64,000 nt of DNA from Bin80 sp026709335 (GCA_965200825.1 OZ241385.1:62001-126000); one strand, 5' to 3'; positions 45,268 to 55,317 are shown, counted from the stretch's first letter. Notes: generated by a model from the letters alone, not told the origin. Numbers and translations: made by a program.

Positions 45268-45429
45268 TAATTTTTCCGGTGAAACTATAGTGGCCGGAAT
45301 CACTCTTTGAGGTCGCGAAAGAAAGAACAATCACATGGTAGGATTCCATGAATTGAAAGGTTTCTTTCCTTGTTGCATGTGCAAGAGGCATTAGCCCTCA
45401 AATCATGTTGAAATTTCGCGAATAGGATT

Positions 45430-46386
45430 TCAACTGTATGCTCGGGAGGTTACCTCAAAAGGTGAGGTATAACACTCCAAGAACAGGTTTCCATCTGCAC
45501 TCATTGCGACAGAAAATTCGGAGCCGATATTGGATTTGCGAGAAGTTCCTGCATCTGGACCGGAAGCCTGTACAATCACAGGGAATCTGGACAGCTTTAC
45601 GACCTCCGGGTGTACCAGATAAACGGCTGCCAGCGGATCCCAGGCATAGAAAACACCTTCTTCGGCATGTGGGCGCACGGACTCTAGTACTTGAGCTGTC
45701 ATACGCCCAATCGGACAGCGAGCCATTTTGGTAAACTGATCAATGAATGGGGTTTTCACGGGTACATGGTTTGTCGCATCCAGGGGGATCAATGTGATGG
45801 GTAAGTCAGAGGAGAATACCTTTGAAGCTGCCAGCGGATCTACAAAGAAATTCCATTCAGCTTTTGTCGTCGGTGAGACGAATTCGTCCGAATCCTGTAC
45901 ATTTCCTGGTACGTTGATTGCTCCACCCATGATAACCAAGTCCTGCAGTGCGGGAGCCGAAGATCGGGTCAAATTTGTCAGGTTTGTCAGTGCACCAAGT
46001 GCCAGCACCCGAACTGGACGAGATCCCCGGGATAGTCTGCGTTGCAGGAAAGAGACTGCATGCTCCTCTTCGGGGGGAATGAAAGCTTTTGGAAGACTGA
46101 CTCCCGGAAGCTCGTTTGAAAGCGTGCGCCAGCGTCGGGGATAGGCAGCATTCCCGATAGACGGTTTCTTGTGACCGACATAAACCGGAATATGCCCTTT
46201 TGCAAACGCCGCAATAATACGGGCAATATTGGTTGCAGCGCGCTCAGGATTGGCAAGACCATACGCCACCGTAATTGCTTCAACCTCAATAGTTGGGTGG
46301 ATAAGCAAATATCCAAGTGCCAGAAGGTCGTCCGGCCCGGCATCGGTATCAATGATCACGCGATTGGAAAGTGTATCAGGCATCAT
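45430..46386 (-). CDS. Nucleoside hydrolase (IUNH family)
   Basis: Cleaves the N-glycosidic bond of ribonucleosides in salvage. The calcium-binding signature IIDTDAGPDDLLAL at 11-24 is intact, and the later LIPLDATNHVPV and WDPLAAVYL motifs provide further ligands. 318 residues, normal. The start (46386 or 46383) overlaps the end of gnd by about 10 bp, so the two are cotranslated. Base specificity is not readable. Confidence 0.9.
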   Translation of the reverse strand: MMPDTLSNRVIIDTDAGPDDLLALGYLLIHPTIEVEAITVAYGLANPERAATNIARIIAAFAKGHIPVYVGHKKPSIGNAAYPRRWRTLSNELPGVSLPKAFIPPEEEHAVSFLQRRLSRGSRPVRVLALGALTNLTNLTRSSAPALQDLVIMGGAINVPGNVQDSDEFVSPTTKAEWNFFVDPLAASKVFSSDLPITLIPLDATNHVPVKTPFIDQFTKMARCPIGRMTAQVLESVRPHAEEGVFYAWDPLAAVYLVHPEVVKLSRFPVIVQASGPDAGTSRKSNIGSEFSVAMSADGNLFLECYTSPFEVTSRAYS

Positions 46387-47842
46387 AAGATCCAGCAGTT
46401 ACAACCCCTCCGGAGCCAGTCCAGTTCGTATGAAAAAATGTACCCCGAGGTTTATCCGTCCGCTCGTAGGTATGAGCTCCAAAATAATCCCGTTGTGCTT
46501 GAATAAGATTCGCAGGGCTTTGAGCATTTCGATATCCGTCATAAAAGGAGAGTGCCCCGCTAAGGGCCGGGGCCGCAATGCCATATTCAGCCACCGTTGC
46601 AACGACTCGACGCCACGCTTTCTGAGCATCAGACAGCGCTTGGACAAAGTAAGGTGCCAACAGGATATTCTCCAGATCCGGATTCACGTCAAAGGCATCC
46701 TTGATCTTCCCCAGGAATACGGAACGAATAATGCATCCGCCTCGCCACATTAAAGCAATGTTGCCATAATCCAGAGGCCAGTTATATTCTTCAGCCGCTG
46801 CGCGAAGAAGCATATAGCCTTGTGCGTAGGACACGATTTTTGCTGCATATACTGCATCATGCAGATCCCGCATCAAAGAGATGATCTGGTTTTTATTGAA
46901 TTCCAAGGTAGGTCCAGGAAGTATTTCCGAGGCATGAGAACGCTCGGTAGTCAGGGAGGAAAGGAAGCGTGAGAAGACGGCTTCTCCAATCAATGTAAGT
47001 GGAATTCCCTGATCCAGCGCGCTTGCTACTGTCCACTTTCCTGTGCCTTTTTGGCCTGCACAATCAAGGATACTGTCCAGAGTAAATTGCCCATCCGATT
47101 CCTGGTGCCCCATAATATCACTTGTAATCTGAATCAGATATGAATCAAGCTTTCCCTTATTCCATTTTCCATAGACCTGTTGCATTTCCAGGTTGGAAAA
47201 CCCTAATAGTTTCTTCATGATATGGTAGGATTCAGCGATAATTTGCATATCACCATATTCAATTCCATTATGAACCATTTTGACAAAATGACCGGCACCG
47301 TTTGGGCCGAGCCATTCACAGCAGGGGGCTTCTCCGATTTTTGCGGCGATACTTTGAAAGATTGGCCGAACATGAGGCCACGCTGCAATGCTGCCTCCCG
47401 GCATAATGCTCGGTCCGGTTCGAGCACCTTCTTCGCCACCAGAAACGCCGGTTCCAATGAATAATAATCCTTTTGCTTCTACTTCTTTTGTACGTCGGAT
47501 CGTATCCTGATAATAGGAATTTCCTCCATCAATAATAATATCACCGGGTTCTAAAAGGGGAATTAAACTGGAAATCGTCTGATCAACGATCACACCTGCC
47601 TTGACCATGAGCATGATTCGTCGAGGCCGCTTGAGTGAGGCAACCAGTTCTTGAAGTGAATGGGATCCATGAATGGATCGGTTCATAGCCGGTCCGGCAA
47701 GGAAGCGTTCCATCGTGGAGATCGTACGATTGTACACAGTTACAGTAAATCCCCGATCATTTATGTTCAAGACCAGGTTCTGTCCCATGACAGCCAGGCC
47801 GATCACACCAATATCGGAGGCCTGTTTACGTTTCATTGACAT
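46376..47842 (-). CDS. gnd: 6-phosphogluconate dehydrogenase (decarboxylating)
   Basis: Converts 6-phosphogluconate to ribulose 5-phosphate in the pentose phosphate pathway. 488 residues. The Rossmann motif is IGVIGLAVMGQN (11-22), GVSGGEEGARTGPSIMPGG is at about 132-150, and the catalytic Lys188, Asn192 and Glu195 lie in HFVKMVHNGIEYGDM. It sits between a sulfatase upstream (80 bp) and the nucleoside hydrolase downstream. A GntP gluconate permease occurs 10 kb away. Confidence 0.96.
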   Translation of the reverse strand: MSMKRKQASDIGVIGLAVMGQNLVLNINDRGFTVTVYNRTISTMERFLAGPAMNRSIHGSHSLQELVASLKRPRRIMLMVKAGVIVDQTISSLIPLLEPGDIIIDGGNSYYQDTIRRTKEVEAKGLLFIGTGVSGGEEGARTGPSIMPGGSIAAWPHVRPIFQSIAAKIGEAPCCEWLGPNGAGHFVKMVHNGIEYGDMQIIAESYHIMKKLLGFSNLEMQQVYGKWNKGKLDSYLIQITSDIMGHQESDGQFTLDSILDCAGQKGTGKWTVASALDQGIPLTLIGEAVFSRFLSSLTTERSHASEILPGPTLEFNKNQIISLMRDLHDAVYAAKIVSYAQGYMLLRAAAEEYNWPLDYGNIALMWRGGCIIRSVFLGKIKDAFDVNPDLENILLAPYFVQALSDAQKAWRRVVATVAEYGIAAPALSGALSFYDGYRNAQSPANLIQAQRDYFGAHTYERTDKPRGTFFHTNWTGSGGVVTAGSYDA

Positions 47843-47922
47843 ATAGAGTTTTCCAATTTCAAATCATTTAAGGTTGAAGTGCCTTATCGGGCTGATGGAA
47901 GCGCTGACACCAAAAAGTTCGA

Positions 47923-49383
47923 CTAAGGGTGAGTATATGAGCTTGAATCAACTCGTCCGGGTTGGCGAATCTGGGAACCCTCAATCCCGCGCAACTGGTC
48001 TCCCAGAACTTCTCTCATACTATCTGCCAGAGCGCTCAGTTGATCAACTATCTCCGGATAGGCGCTGGATAGATCCTGATATTCTCCAATATCTGCAACA
48101 AGGTCATAGAGTTCCAGATTTGTATCTCTGCTTATATATTTCCCGGGGATCCCATCAGCTCCCGGACTCTGGCCTTTCATGGTTCGATAACTGTGAGGAA
48201 AATAAAGTTTCCAGCGTCCGCTTCGAACGGCATGCAATTCATTCCTTTTATACCAGAAGAAGTATGCTTTCTGAGGAGAAATGTCACTCTTTCCTGTCAT
48301 GAGTGGCCAGATATTTCGGCCATCAATAGGGTGTTCAGGCAACGGTGCATTAATTAGATGAGCCAATGTGGGAAAGAGATCAATGGTCATTGCAGGCGTA
48401 TTTACCGTAATCCCTTCGGGGATTACGTTTGGCCAGCGAGCTATAAACGGAACTCTTACTCCTCCCTCCCATGCGGTTCCCTTTCCTTCACGTAGATCAC
48501 CTGTGCTACCAGCGTGATTGCCGTAGCTCAGCCAAGGTCCATTGTCACTTGCGAACAGAACCAGTGTATTGTCATCTACCTCTGTTTCTTGCAAGGTCTT
48601 TAGAATTTCTCCTATGGACCAGTCAATTTCATGGATCACATCTCCATAGAGGCCTGCACCACTTAAACCGCTACGTTCTTTGGAGACAAACAGAGGCACA
48701 TGTGGCATGGGGTGAGCGATATAGAGGAAAAAAGGGCGATTGGCAGATACCTGAGATTGAATGAATTCTGTACTGCGTCGCGTAAAATCTGTGGTGAATC
48801 GGGTTTGATCCGTATTATACCCAACAATTGAATCCCTTTCAATCGTGGGCAAGTCGCCCCAGGCATCAGGGTTTTCGGGGTGAAAAGGCCACATGTCATT
48901 TGAATAGGGAATCCCGTAAAAATCATCAAACCCATGTTCCAGAGGAAGGAAATCCGGATGATGTCCAAGATGCCATTTTCCGTATACCGCGGTAGCATAG
49001 CCTTTTTCCTTGAATAATTCACCGAGGGTCACTTCATTTTTGTTAATCCCGTGAGTATTTCCAGGGCCCAGGGCGCCGTGGATTCCGATACGATTTGCGT
49101 AGTTTCCAGTCAAGAGTGAGGCTCGAGATGCAGAACAGACAGCCTGACTTACATAAAAATCTGTAAAATAAACCCCCTCACTCGCCATACGATCAAGATT
49201 CGGAGTCGCATAGGCCTCCAGACCATACACACCTGTATCTCCATAGCCCATATCATCTACGAACATGATTACTACATTTGGAGGAGTAGGGGGGGCAGTG
49301 ATCGATTTAGTGGAACAACTTGCCACAACAAGTAATAACGGGAGATATAAAGAGCCCCTTGCAAAATTCCCGAGATTGGACAT
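47923..49383 (-). CDS. Secreted lipoprotein sulfatase (S1 family)
   Basis: Arylsulfatase-type enzyme. The frame opens at 49488, but the signal peptide begins at ATG 49383 (or 49389): MSNLGNFARG, then a hydrophobic run and lipobox Cys23. The formylglycine site is Cys83 in CSASRASLLTG, with metal ligands in FVDDMGYGD. Further sites are GKWHLGHHPDFLP and ASDNGPWLSYGNHAGSTG. 486 residues. The upstream in-frame extension is conserved in the repeat at 38444, so its status is uncertain. Upstream of gnd, likely one transcript. Confidence 0.9.
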   Translation of the reverse strand: MSNLGNFARGSLYLPLLLVVASCSTKSITAPPTPPNVVIMFVDDMGYGDTGVYGLEAYATPNLDRMASEGVYFTDFYVSQAVCSASRASLLTGNYANRIGIHGALGPGNTHGINKNEVTLGELFKEKGYATAVYGKWHLGHHPDFLPLEHGFDDFYGIPYSNDMWPFHPENPDAWGDLPTIERDSIVGYNTDQTRFTTDFTRRSTEFIQSQVSANRPFFLYIAHPMPHVPLFVSKERSGLSGAGLYGDVIHEIDWSIGEILKTLQETEVDDNTLVLFASDNGPWLSYGNHAGSTGDLREGKGTAWEGGVRVPFIARWPNVIPEGITVNTPAMTIDLFPTLAHLINAPLPEHPIDGRNIWPLMTGKSDISPQKAYFFWYKRNELHAVRSGRWKLYFPHSYRTMKGQSPGADGIPGKYISRDTNLELYDLVADIGEYQDLSSAYPEIVDQLSALADSMREVLGDQLRGIEGSQIRQPGRVDSSSYTHP

Positions 49384-49455
49384 ATACATTGCTCTGAGGA
49401 TACCTGTGAGGGTCTTTCCTGTCCGGAAAAGAGATTTTGTAAGAGACTCTTTATA
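49351..49455 (-). repeat. Sulfatase-leader repeat, copy 2
   Basis: Covers the start codon and leader of the sulfatase. By eye it aligns with the degraded copy at 38444-38550. A weaker third copy is at about 49709-49760 (shared plus-strand blocks GCATACCTGT versus GGATACCTGT, and AAAGAGATTTT). It may be a shared promoter or leader, or debris from duplicated sulfatase genes. Confidence 0.5.
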
Positions 49456-49856
49456 CTTTTGCATGACAACAATCAATGGTAAGGACAAAAGGTTACAATT
49501 TCTTGATCGATCCTTGCATCAAGTAGTCTTCAGAAGAATAGTCGCTTGCGGCAATAGTTCGCCAAATATGAAACCATGATAACCTGAATTATGATGCAGT
49601 GAGGGGATCGATTATGACCGCTTTCGAGAAATTCATAATCCGGACTAGACAAAGGATCGCAAGACGTCACTCTCAAATACTAGTGTTTTACCCTGGCATT
49701 TTTGAACAGAGCATACCTGTCAGTGAGTACAGAGAAAAAGAGATTTTACAAAAAATCACTGTTTTTATCTAAGCACCGGAATATAGGTCGTATATTTGGC
49801 ATCGCCGTGAAAACGGTAAGCAATTGATACAATTTGTAATCTTATCTAATATCATA
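49456..49856. other. Divergent intergenic region, sulfatase / cupredoxin
   Basis: About 400 bp between divergent genes. It contains the partial third copy of the sulfatase leader (49709-49760) and an AT-rich stretch before the cupredoxin. No coding frame is convincing. Confidence 0.4.
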
Positions 49857-50348
49857 ATGAAATCTTTGTTATTCTCAGTTCTGTGTTTATTCGTTGCCTT
49901 GACATTTGTAGCATGTGGTGGTGGAGATACTACTTATTCTGAGGTGGCGGAATCGTCAACGGAATTAACAGGTTCCGAAATTATTGTTCGCCCTGCCGGA
50001 GAGCAGATGAAGTTCGAAGTTGATTCCATCAATGTTTCAGTCGGACAGGAAGTAACTCTGATTCTGGAGAACATTGCCACTCTTCCTACGATGGTGCATA
50101 ATGTCGTCATACTCACGAGCAATAGTGAAGAGGATGCGAATCGCGTTGGCATGCAGGCAATCATGGCCGGGGAGGCCAAAGGATATCTTCCGGAGGATGA
50201 AGCCATACTGGCTGCAACCCCAATGGCGCAACCCGGTGAGACTGTTCAGGTAACCTTCACAGCTCCCTCAGAGCCTGGTGTGCATCTCTTCATCTGCACC
50301 TACCCTGGACATTATGCAGCAATGCGAGGAGTCCTTGTGGTAAGTTAG
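49857..50348 (+). CDS. Azurin/auracyanin-like blue-copper lipoprotein
   Basis: A single-domain cupredoxin that carries electrons in the envelope. ATG 49857 gives a lipoprotein signal with Cys20 in FVACGGG. The type-1 copper ligands are all visible: His81 in MVHNVVI, Cys147 and His152 in FICTYPGHY, and Met156. 163 residues. It could serve as electron partner for the cytochrome-type PSCyt proteins, but there is no direct evidence. Monocistronic. Confidence 0.9.
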   Translation: MKSLLFSVLCLFVALTFVACGGGDTTYSEVAESSTELTGSEIIVRPAGEQMKFEVDSINVSVGQEVTLILENIATLPTMVHNVVILTSNSEEDANRVGMQAIMAGEAKGYLPEDEAILAATPMAQPGETVQVTFTAPSEPGVHLFICTYPGHYAAMRGVLVVS

Positions 50349-50516
50349 CACACTATCTTTCTGAGACATAATTTTTGGTTGCATCGGAAATATATTCGGG
50401 TTGACTAGCTGATCACCTGACAATATAAATCCAATTGATTGATCTTGCGGCACACTGTAAAGCTATAAAGTCTGCTAGGATCTATATCTCTGTGTAGCCG
50501 CATTTCAGAAGATGGA

Positions 50517-52244
50517 TTATTGGCTGGTGGCCGTGACAATGGCACTTTGTGCGTATCCAATTCTGTGGGCTACGCTCTGTAGAGTATAATTCGGTGGAAG
50601 TGTAACTGGGGTGGTATATAACAGCCAGTGACTTCCCGCCACTTCCCCGGGTTGAAGAATCTGATATCCAATTGATGCGCCTTCAGTCGTGCTCGATAAA
50701 TGTAGTCTTGGAAAATTTTTATTGCCTGATGTATGGAAGACTTGATACGAGAATGGCCGATCCATTGAGATGCTCATTCCGTTTGCTTCAGACACCAGTT
50801 CAATGGATACAGCAGAGGTTTGAGGCTGAACATGATTTGGCCATAGCAGAGATACAAACTCCATCTCATCCATTGTGCCGGGGTCGTTTGTATCACTCAT
50901 CCATGCTTCCAGTTCAGTACGCATTTTGACCAACTGCTCTGCATAGGTCGGATCTTCGGCCACATTGAACAACTCATGAGGATCTGTTTCTATATTAAAC
51001 AGCTCTTCCAGCGGTTTTGAGTCTCTAAACCATTGAGATTGATATGAATTGAGTTTATCTTCATCACGCAAGCGGAGAAGTTCTTGCATGGTTGCCATCT
51101 GTTCTCGATAGGTCACGGGCAGGTAATAGCCTCGATCCGGCTGGAGGTTGCGGATATACTTGAATTGATGTGATCGAACTGCTCGCCTGGTATCGTACTC
51201 AGTATCAAACCGATCCGCGGCGGCATGAATGAACTCTCTGGCAGTACTGGCGCGCTGGTTGCCTAAAAATGCCTGTCCGTCCAGATATTCCGGGATGAGT
51301 GCTCCTGCCAACGAGAACACGGTCGGTGCCAGATCAATAAAGCTGATCAACTGATTATCTGTTAATCCGGCAAGTTGTCGATTTGGAAATCTGATTGCAA
51401 AGGGAACGTGAAGCCCTGAATCATAGAGCTGTCGTTTTTGCCGTGGCAGTGGCCCTCCATGATCCGAATAGAACATGATAATGGTTTGATCCAATAGGTT
51501 ATCCGATTCAAGCTCAGTCAGAATCTCTCCAATTCGTGCATCGAGGAGCAGGATGTTGGAGTACATTCGAAGGATGTCCTTTCGTACAATGTCTGTATCT
51601 GGCAGATATGGTGGAATGGGTACTTCAGTGTCATGTGGAATCAATAGCGAGTCATTTGCTCGTGCCCAGATCTGTGATTCATGTGTAACACCAAGATTGA
51701 TCACTGAGAAAAAAGGTGCATTTTCAGGCCGGTTTCGCCAGTGAGCCTCGCGACCATTCTCATCCCAGGCTGTGACGGGAGCCGTGAATTGATAATCTTG
51801 TTTACTGTTATTGGTAGTATAGTAGCCATGTTCGCGCAGGATTTCGCTCATCATCCGTACTGGAGGATCCGGGGTAGCCTCATAAGGAATCACTCCAATC
51901 TGCTCCATATATTCCTGGCGTGAAGATGTACGCATGTGCTGAGCACCTCCACGAGTCGTATAGATGCCGGTAGCGATGGAAAAGCGGCTGGGGGCACAGA
52001 CGCCTGAGACAGAAAACATGTGAGTATACCGAATTCCCTCGTTGAAAATCCTGTCAAGGTGCGTAGTTTTAATGGTTGAATCTCCATACGCAGGAATCAC
52101 CGGACTTAAGTCTTCTGCCACGATCCATAGAATATTCGGCTGATTTGGCAACGTCAGCGTGTCATATGCTGGGGTGGATGTTTCTTTGTATGAAGTGCAT
52201 GCGGCCAAGAGGAAAAGAATTGGGAGGCAGTGTATTTTCTGCAT
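50517..52244 (-). CDS. Secreted lipoprotein sulfatase (S1 family)
   Basis: Paralogue of 40167-41930 with 575 residues. The signal has lipobox LLAAC (Cys16). The formylglycine cysteine is Cys83 in CAPSRFSIATG; IVAEDLSP and YSDHGGPLPRQKRQLYDSG carry metal and sulfate ligands. The C-terminal segment (SSTTEGASIGYQIL) matches the extra Ig-like domain of its paralogue. Both share the AED variant of the usual DD metal motif. Likely acts on a sulfated glycan. Confidence 0.9.
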   Translation of the reverse strand: MQKIHCLPILFLLAACTSYKETSTPAYDTLTLPNQPNILWIVAEDLSPVIPAYGDSTIKTTHLDRIFNEGIRYTHMFSVSGVCAPSRFSIATGIYTTRGGAQHMRTSSRQEYMEQIGVIPYEATPDPPVRMMSEILREHGYYTTNNSKQDYQFTAPVTAWDENGREAHWRNRPENAPFFSVINLGVTHESQIWARANDSLLIPHDTEVPIPPYLPDTDIVRKDILRMYSNILLLDARIGEILTELESDNLLDQTIIMFYSDHGGPLPRQKRQLYDSGLHVPFAIRFPNRQLAGLTDNQLISFIDLAPTVFSLAGALIPEYLDGQAFLGNQRASTAREFIHAAADRFDTEYDTRRAVRSHQFKYIRNLQPDRGYYLPVTYREQMATMQELLRLRDEDKLNSYQSQWFRDSKPLEELFNIETDPHELFNVAEDPTYAEQLVKMRTELEAWMSDTNDPGTMDEMEFVSLLWPNHVQPQTSAVSIELVSEANGMSISMDRPFSYQVFHTSGNKNFPRLHLSSTTEGASIGYQILQPGEVAGSHWLLYTTPVTLPPNYTLQSVAHRIGYAQSAIVTATSQ

Positions 52245-52307
52245 GAAAGATGTACAATCTATTTTCAGCTTCTATGTATGACAACCCCGTAGAATCGTTT
52301 TGATTGG

Positions 52308-53240
52308 ATGATTACGGGTGGATACAGAAAGGTAATGGAATTTTTAGGAGTTCAGACTGAGGGCTCCATGTCTGGACATCTTTTTTCTGCGTGGACTCAG
52401 GTTCTCGGGATTCAGGGAGCCTGTCTTCGTGGCGTAAATTTACCGATTGATGGAACACTGGGAGCACACCGTGAAGCAATTCAGCGGATTAAGCAGGACC
52501 CTGAGATATATGGAGCACTAGTTACATCCCATAAATTATCCGTCGTGCGAGCAGCAGGTGAATTGATCGATCAGTATACGGAGGAGGCCAGACTAACGGG
52601 GGAGGTTTCCGCATTGTACAAGCGTGGCGAGAAATTATGCGGACATGCTGTAGATCCTGAAAACTGTGGGTTAGCCATGGCGAATATTCTATCAGAAGAT
52701 TGGTGGAATCAGCACAAAGGAGCGGGAATTCTGGCACTTGGAGGTGGAGGAGCAACGACCGCACTTCTGGTTCATGTACTGCAACAGTCAACGAATTGCC
52801 CCGCATTTCTGAAGATCATTGAAAAGCGGGCGGACAACCTGGAACACTGTGCTCAAGTTGCAGTGCGCACGGGTTCAAGTCAAACCGAAGTCGAGTATAT
52901 TCAATCAAGTGATCCGCTGGTGTGTGATCAGTTAATTTCTGAGCTCCCGCCATACTCAATGGTCATCAACGCAACAGGAATGGGGAAAGATGTGCCGGGG
53001 TCACCAGTTACAGATGCTGTACGTTTTCCACTCAATGGCGTGGTATGGGAGCTCAATTATCGTGGAGAACTTCCGTTCCTTCATCAGGCCCGGGGGCAGT
53101 TACAGTCAAGATCATTGGTCGTCGCTGATGGGTGGCATTATTTTCAGCGAGGCTGGTCAAGCGTCATCGGACTCGTATTTGATATTCCTATAACTCCGAA
53201 GCGGTTCAGGAATTTCTGTAGTGTGACGCACCGGGCTTGA
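52308..53240 (+). CDS. Shikimate/quinate dehydrogenase-like oxidoreductase
   Basis: 310 residues with the AroE fold. Catalytic Lys76 is in ALVTSHKLSV and Asp116 in HAVDPENCG; the nucleotide loop is LALGGGGATTAL, and INATGMGKD is conserved. Sequence around the substrate site departs from true AroE (VTSHK rather than VTxPxK), and it is clustered with a TIM-barrel isomerase and a HAD phosphatase. I therefore favour a catabolic dehydrogenase acting on a cyclitol or sugar-like acid over the shikimate pathway enzyme. Confidence 0.72.
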   Translation: MITGGYRKVMEFLGVQTEGSMSGHLFSAWTQVLGIQGACLRGVNLPIDGTLGAHREAIQRIKQDPEIYGALVTSHKLSVVRAAGELIDQYTEEARLTGEVSALYKRGEKLCGHAVDPENCGLAMANILSEDWWNQHKGAGILALGGGGATTALLVHVLQQSTNCPAFLKIIEKRADNLEHCAQVAVRTGSSQTEVEYIQSSDPLVCDQLISELPPYSMVINATGMGKDVPGSPVTDAVRFPLNGVVWELNYRGELPFLHQARGQLQSRSLVVADGWHYFQRGWSSVIGLVFDIPITPKRFRNFCSVTHRA

Positions 53241-53311
53241 AATAACAGTTCATTATTTTTAGATAATTTGTTAGACTTACTCTATTATCTACCAAGAAAA
53301 CCCATAGAAGA

Positions 53312-54235
53312 ATGCAGTTAGGATTCGTCAGTGCTATTGTTCCCGAGCTATCCTTTGAGGAAGTGCTTTCTCTTGCGAAAGACCTATCCTATGATTGTGT
53401 AGAGATGATGTGTTGGCCAAAAGGGAAAGCGACTCGCCGTTATGCAGGAGTTACACATGTGGATGTTCAGGTACTCACGTCAGAAGAAGCTCGTGAACTT
53501 CAGGAGCTGGCTACTCAGCATGGAGTATCTATCAGTGCTCTGGGCTATTACCCCAACCCTTTATCTCCAGATGCTGATGAGGCGGCGATTGCGAGTGCAC
53601 AAATTCGCTATATGATTAATGCGGCGACTCTGCTGGGATTGGATACTGTGAATACGTTTATAGGTCGTGACTGGAGTCGTTCCATTGAGGATAATTGGCC
53701 TCAGGTTCTAAACGTATGGAAACCACTTGTCACCTACGCTGAAGAGCGGGGTATTCGGATCGGAATTGAAAACTGCCCAATGTACTTTACGAATGATGAA
53801 TGGCCTTCGGGAAAGAACATTGCGCATACCCCAGAGATTTGGCACAGACTTTTCGCTGATCTTGAAAGTGAAGCGATCGGTCTCAATTATGATCCATCAC
53901 ATATGATCTGGCAGCATATGGATGAGCTGAAGCCGATTCGGGCTTTTTCGGATCGTCTTTTTCATATCCATGCCAAGGACGTTCGACTTGATCAGGATCG
54001 ACTTGACGAAGTTGGTATTATGGCAACACCCAACTCGTTTCATACTCCTAAACTTCCAGGATTGGGGGATGTGAACTGGCGAAAATTTTTCTCTGTACTC
54101 ACAGATGTAGGATATGATGGTCCTGTCTGTGTTGAAGTTGAAGATCGTGCGTACGAGGGATCTCTGGAGTCGCGTAAGGCTGCATTACAACAAAGTGTAA
54201 ACTATCTGCGACAGTTCATTCCTCAACAAGGGTAG
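53312..54235 (+). CDS. Sugar phosphate isomerase/epimerase (xylose-isomerase-like TIM barrel)
   Basis: 307 residues of the AP_endonuc_2 superfamily. Metal-ligand positions appear in RIGIENCPM, LNYDPSHMIW, FHIHAKD and CVEVED. The family isomerises or epimerises sugars, inosose and related compounds. Middle gene of a three-gene run with the AroE-like enzyme (71 bp upstream) and the HAD protein (14 bp downstream). Substrate unknown. Confidence 0.85.
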   Translation: MQLGFVSAIVPELSFEEVLSLAKDLSYDCVEMMCWPKGKATRRYAGVTHVDVQVLTSEEARELQELATQHGVSISALGYYPNPLSPDADEAAIASAQIRYMINAATLLGLDTVNTFIGRDWSRSIEDNWPQVLNVWKPLVTYAEERGIRIGIENCPMYFTNDEWPSGKNIAHTPEIWHRLFADLESEAIGLNYDPSHMIWQHMDELKPIRAFSDRLFHIHAKDVRLDQDRLDEVGIMATPNSFHTPKLPGLGDVNWRKFFSVLTDVGYDGPVCVEVEDRAYEGSLESRKAALQQSVNYLRQFIPQQG

Positions 54236-54249
54236 TATTCAATTAGTAA

Positions 54250-55134
54250 TTGATGAGTTATTCGCTCTCGGATTTAGAAAAAAGAAAGGACTTTTTTATA
54301 GCAATTGATTCTGACGGCTGCGTCTTTGATTCAATGGAAGTGAAGCATAAGGAATGCTTCTGCCCGGTAACCATTCGACATTATGGTTTACAGGCAATCA
54401 GCAAGTTCGCCCGTGAGTCATGGGAATTTGTAAATCTTTATTCCATTCATCGGGGAATGAACAGATTTCCTGCCTTGGTCAAGGTAATGGATTTACTCCG
54501 CAGACGACAGGATGTCTTACGTCGGGGTGCCACCGTTCCAGCTCTGGAAGGATTGCAAAACTGGATCCACTCAAAGCCGAAATTAGGGAATCCAGCGCTC
54601 GCAGAAGAAGTCAAACGTGATCCAGAGTTAGCAGATGCATTGAAATGGAGTAAGGATGTGAATTCTGCCGTAGCCGAAATGATGTATGGAGTTCCTCCTT
54701 TTCCACATGTGCATGACACATTGGCAAAAGCAAGCGCTCATGCGGACATGATTGTTGCCTCCAGCACCCCGGTAAGTGCGTTGCAGCGGGAGTGGGGGGA
54801 GCATGGCCTTTCCGGTTATGTGAGCATGATTGCAGGACAGGAGATGGGGCCCAAATCCCACCAACTATCTACTGCATCAAAAAATCGGTATGCCCCCGAT
54901 CACATACTGATGATTGGAGATGCATTCAGTGATTATCGTGCCGCAAAGAGTGTCGGAGCATGTTTTTATCCCATCCTTCCAGGGGAAGAGGAAGCATCTT
55001 GGGAGCGGCTTCTGAATGAGGCACTGCAACGGTTTTTTGCAAATGAGTACTTGGGCACATATGAACAGAATCTCATCCATGAGCTAAATCAGCAACTCCC
55101 CGAACATCCCCCGTGGGATCGTGTCAGGAGATGA
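54250..55134 (+). CDS. HAD-superfamily hydrolase
   Basis: 294 residues. The nucleophile motif FIAIDSDGCVFD has Asp20 and Asp22; motif II is IVASSTP; Lys is near MGPKSHQ; and GDAFSDYRAAK carries the final acidic pair. A helical cap lies between about 30 and 150. A small-molecule phosphatase, probably acting on the product of its two neighbours. Confidence 0.82.
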   Translation: MMSYSLSDLEKRKDFFIAIDSDGCVFDSMEVKHKECFCPVTIRHYGLQAISKFARESWEFVNLYSIHRGMNRFPALVKVMDLLRRRQDVLRRGATVPALEGLQNWIHSKPKLGNPALAEEVKRDPELADALKWSKDVNSAVAEMMYGVPPFPHVHDTLAKASAHADMIVASSTPVSALQREWGEHGLSGYVSMIAGQEMGPKSHQLSTASKNRYAPDHILMIGDAFSDYRAAKSVGACFYPILPGEEEASWERLLNEALQRFFANEYLGTYEQNLIHELNQQLPEHPPWDRVRR

Positions 55135-55317
55135 TGTTCAAAGCAGATGAATTTATCTTGGATTCCTGGCAGATGTAGGTGTCATTATTCTAGATTTATT
55201 TATGGCAATCTCTCATTGTGACGCAAAGGTGATCCTCGACTACAGACTTGATCGTCCATGCGGATGTTTCTTTGATCAGAAGATACGTAGGGCGTATTGT
55301 ATCCGCAGAACCTATGA

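Noticed and set aside
49265..49579. 104-codon plus-strand frame across the sulfatase start
   Set aside because: Antisense to the sulfatase coding region and leader, with no independent support.
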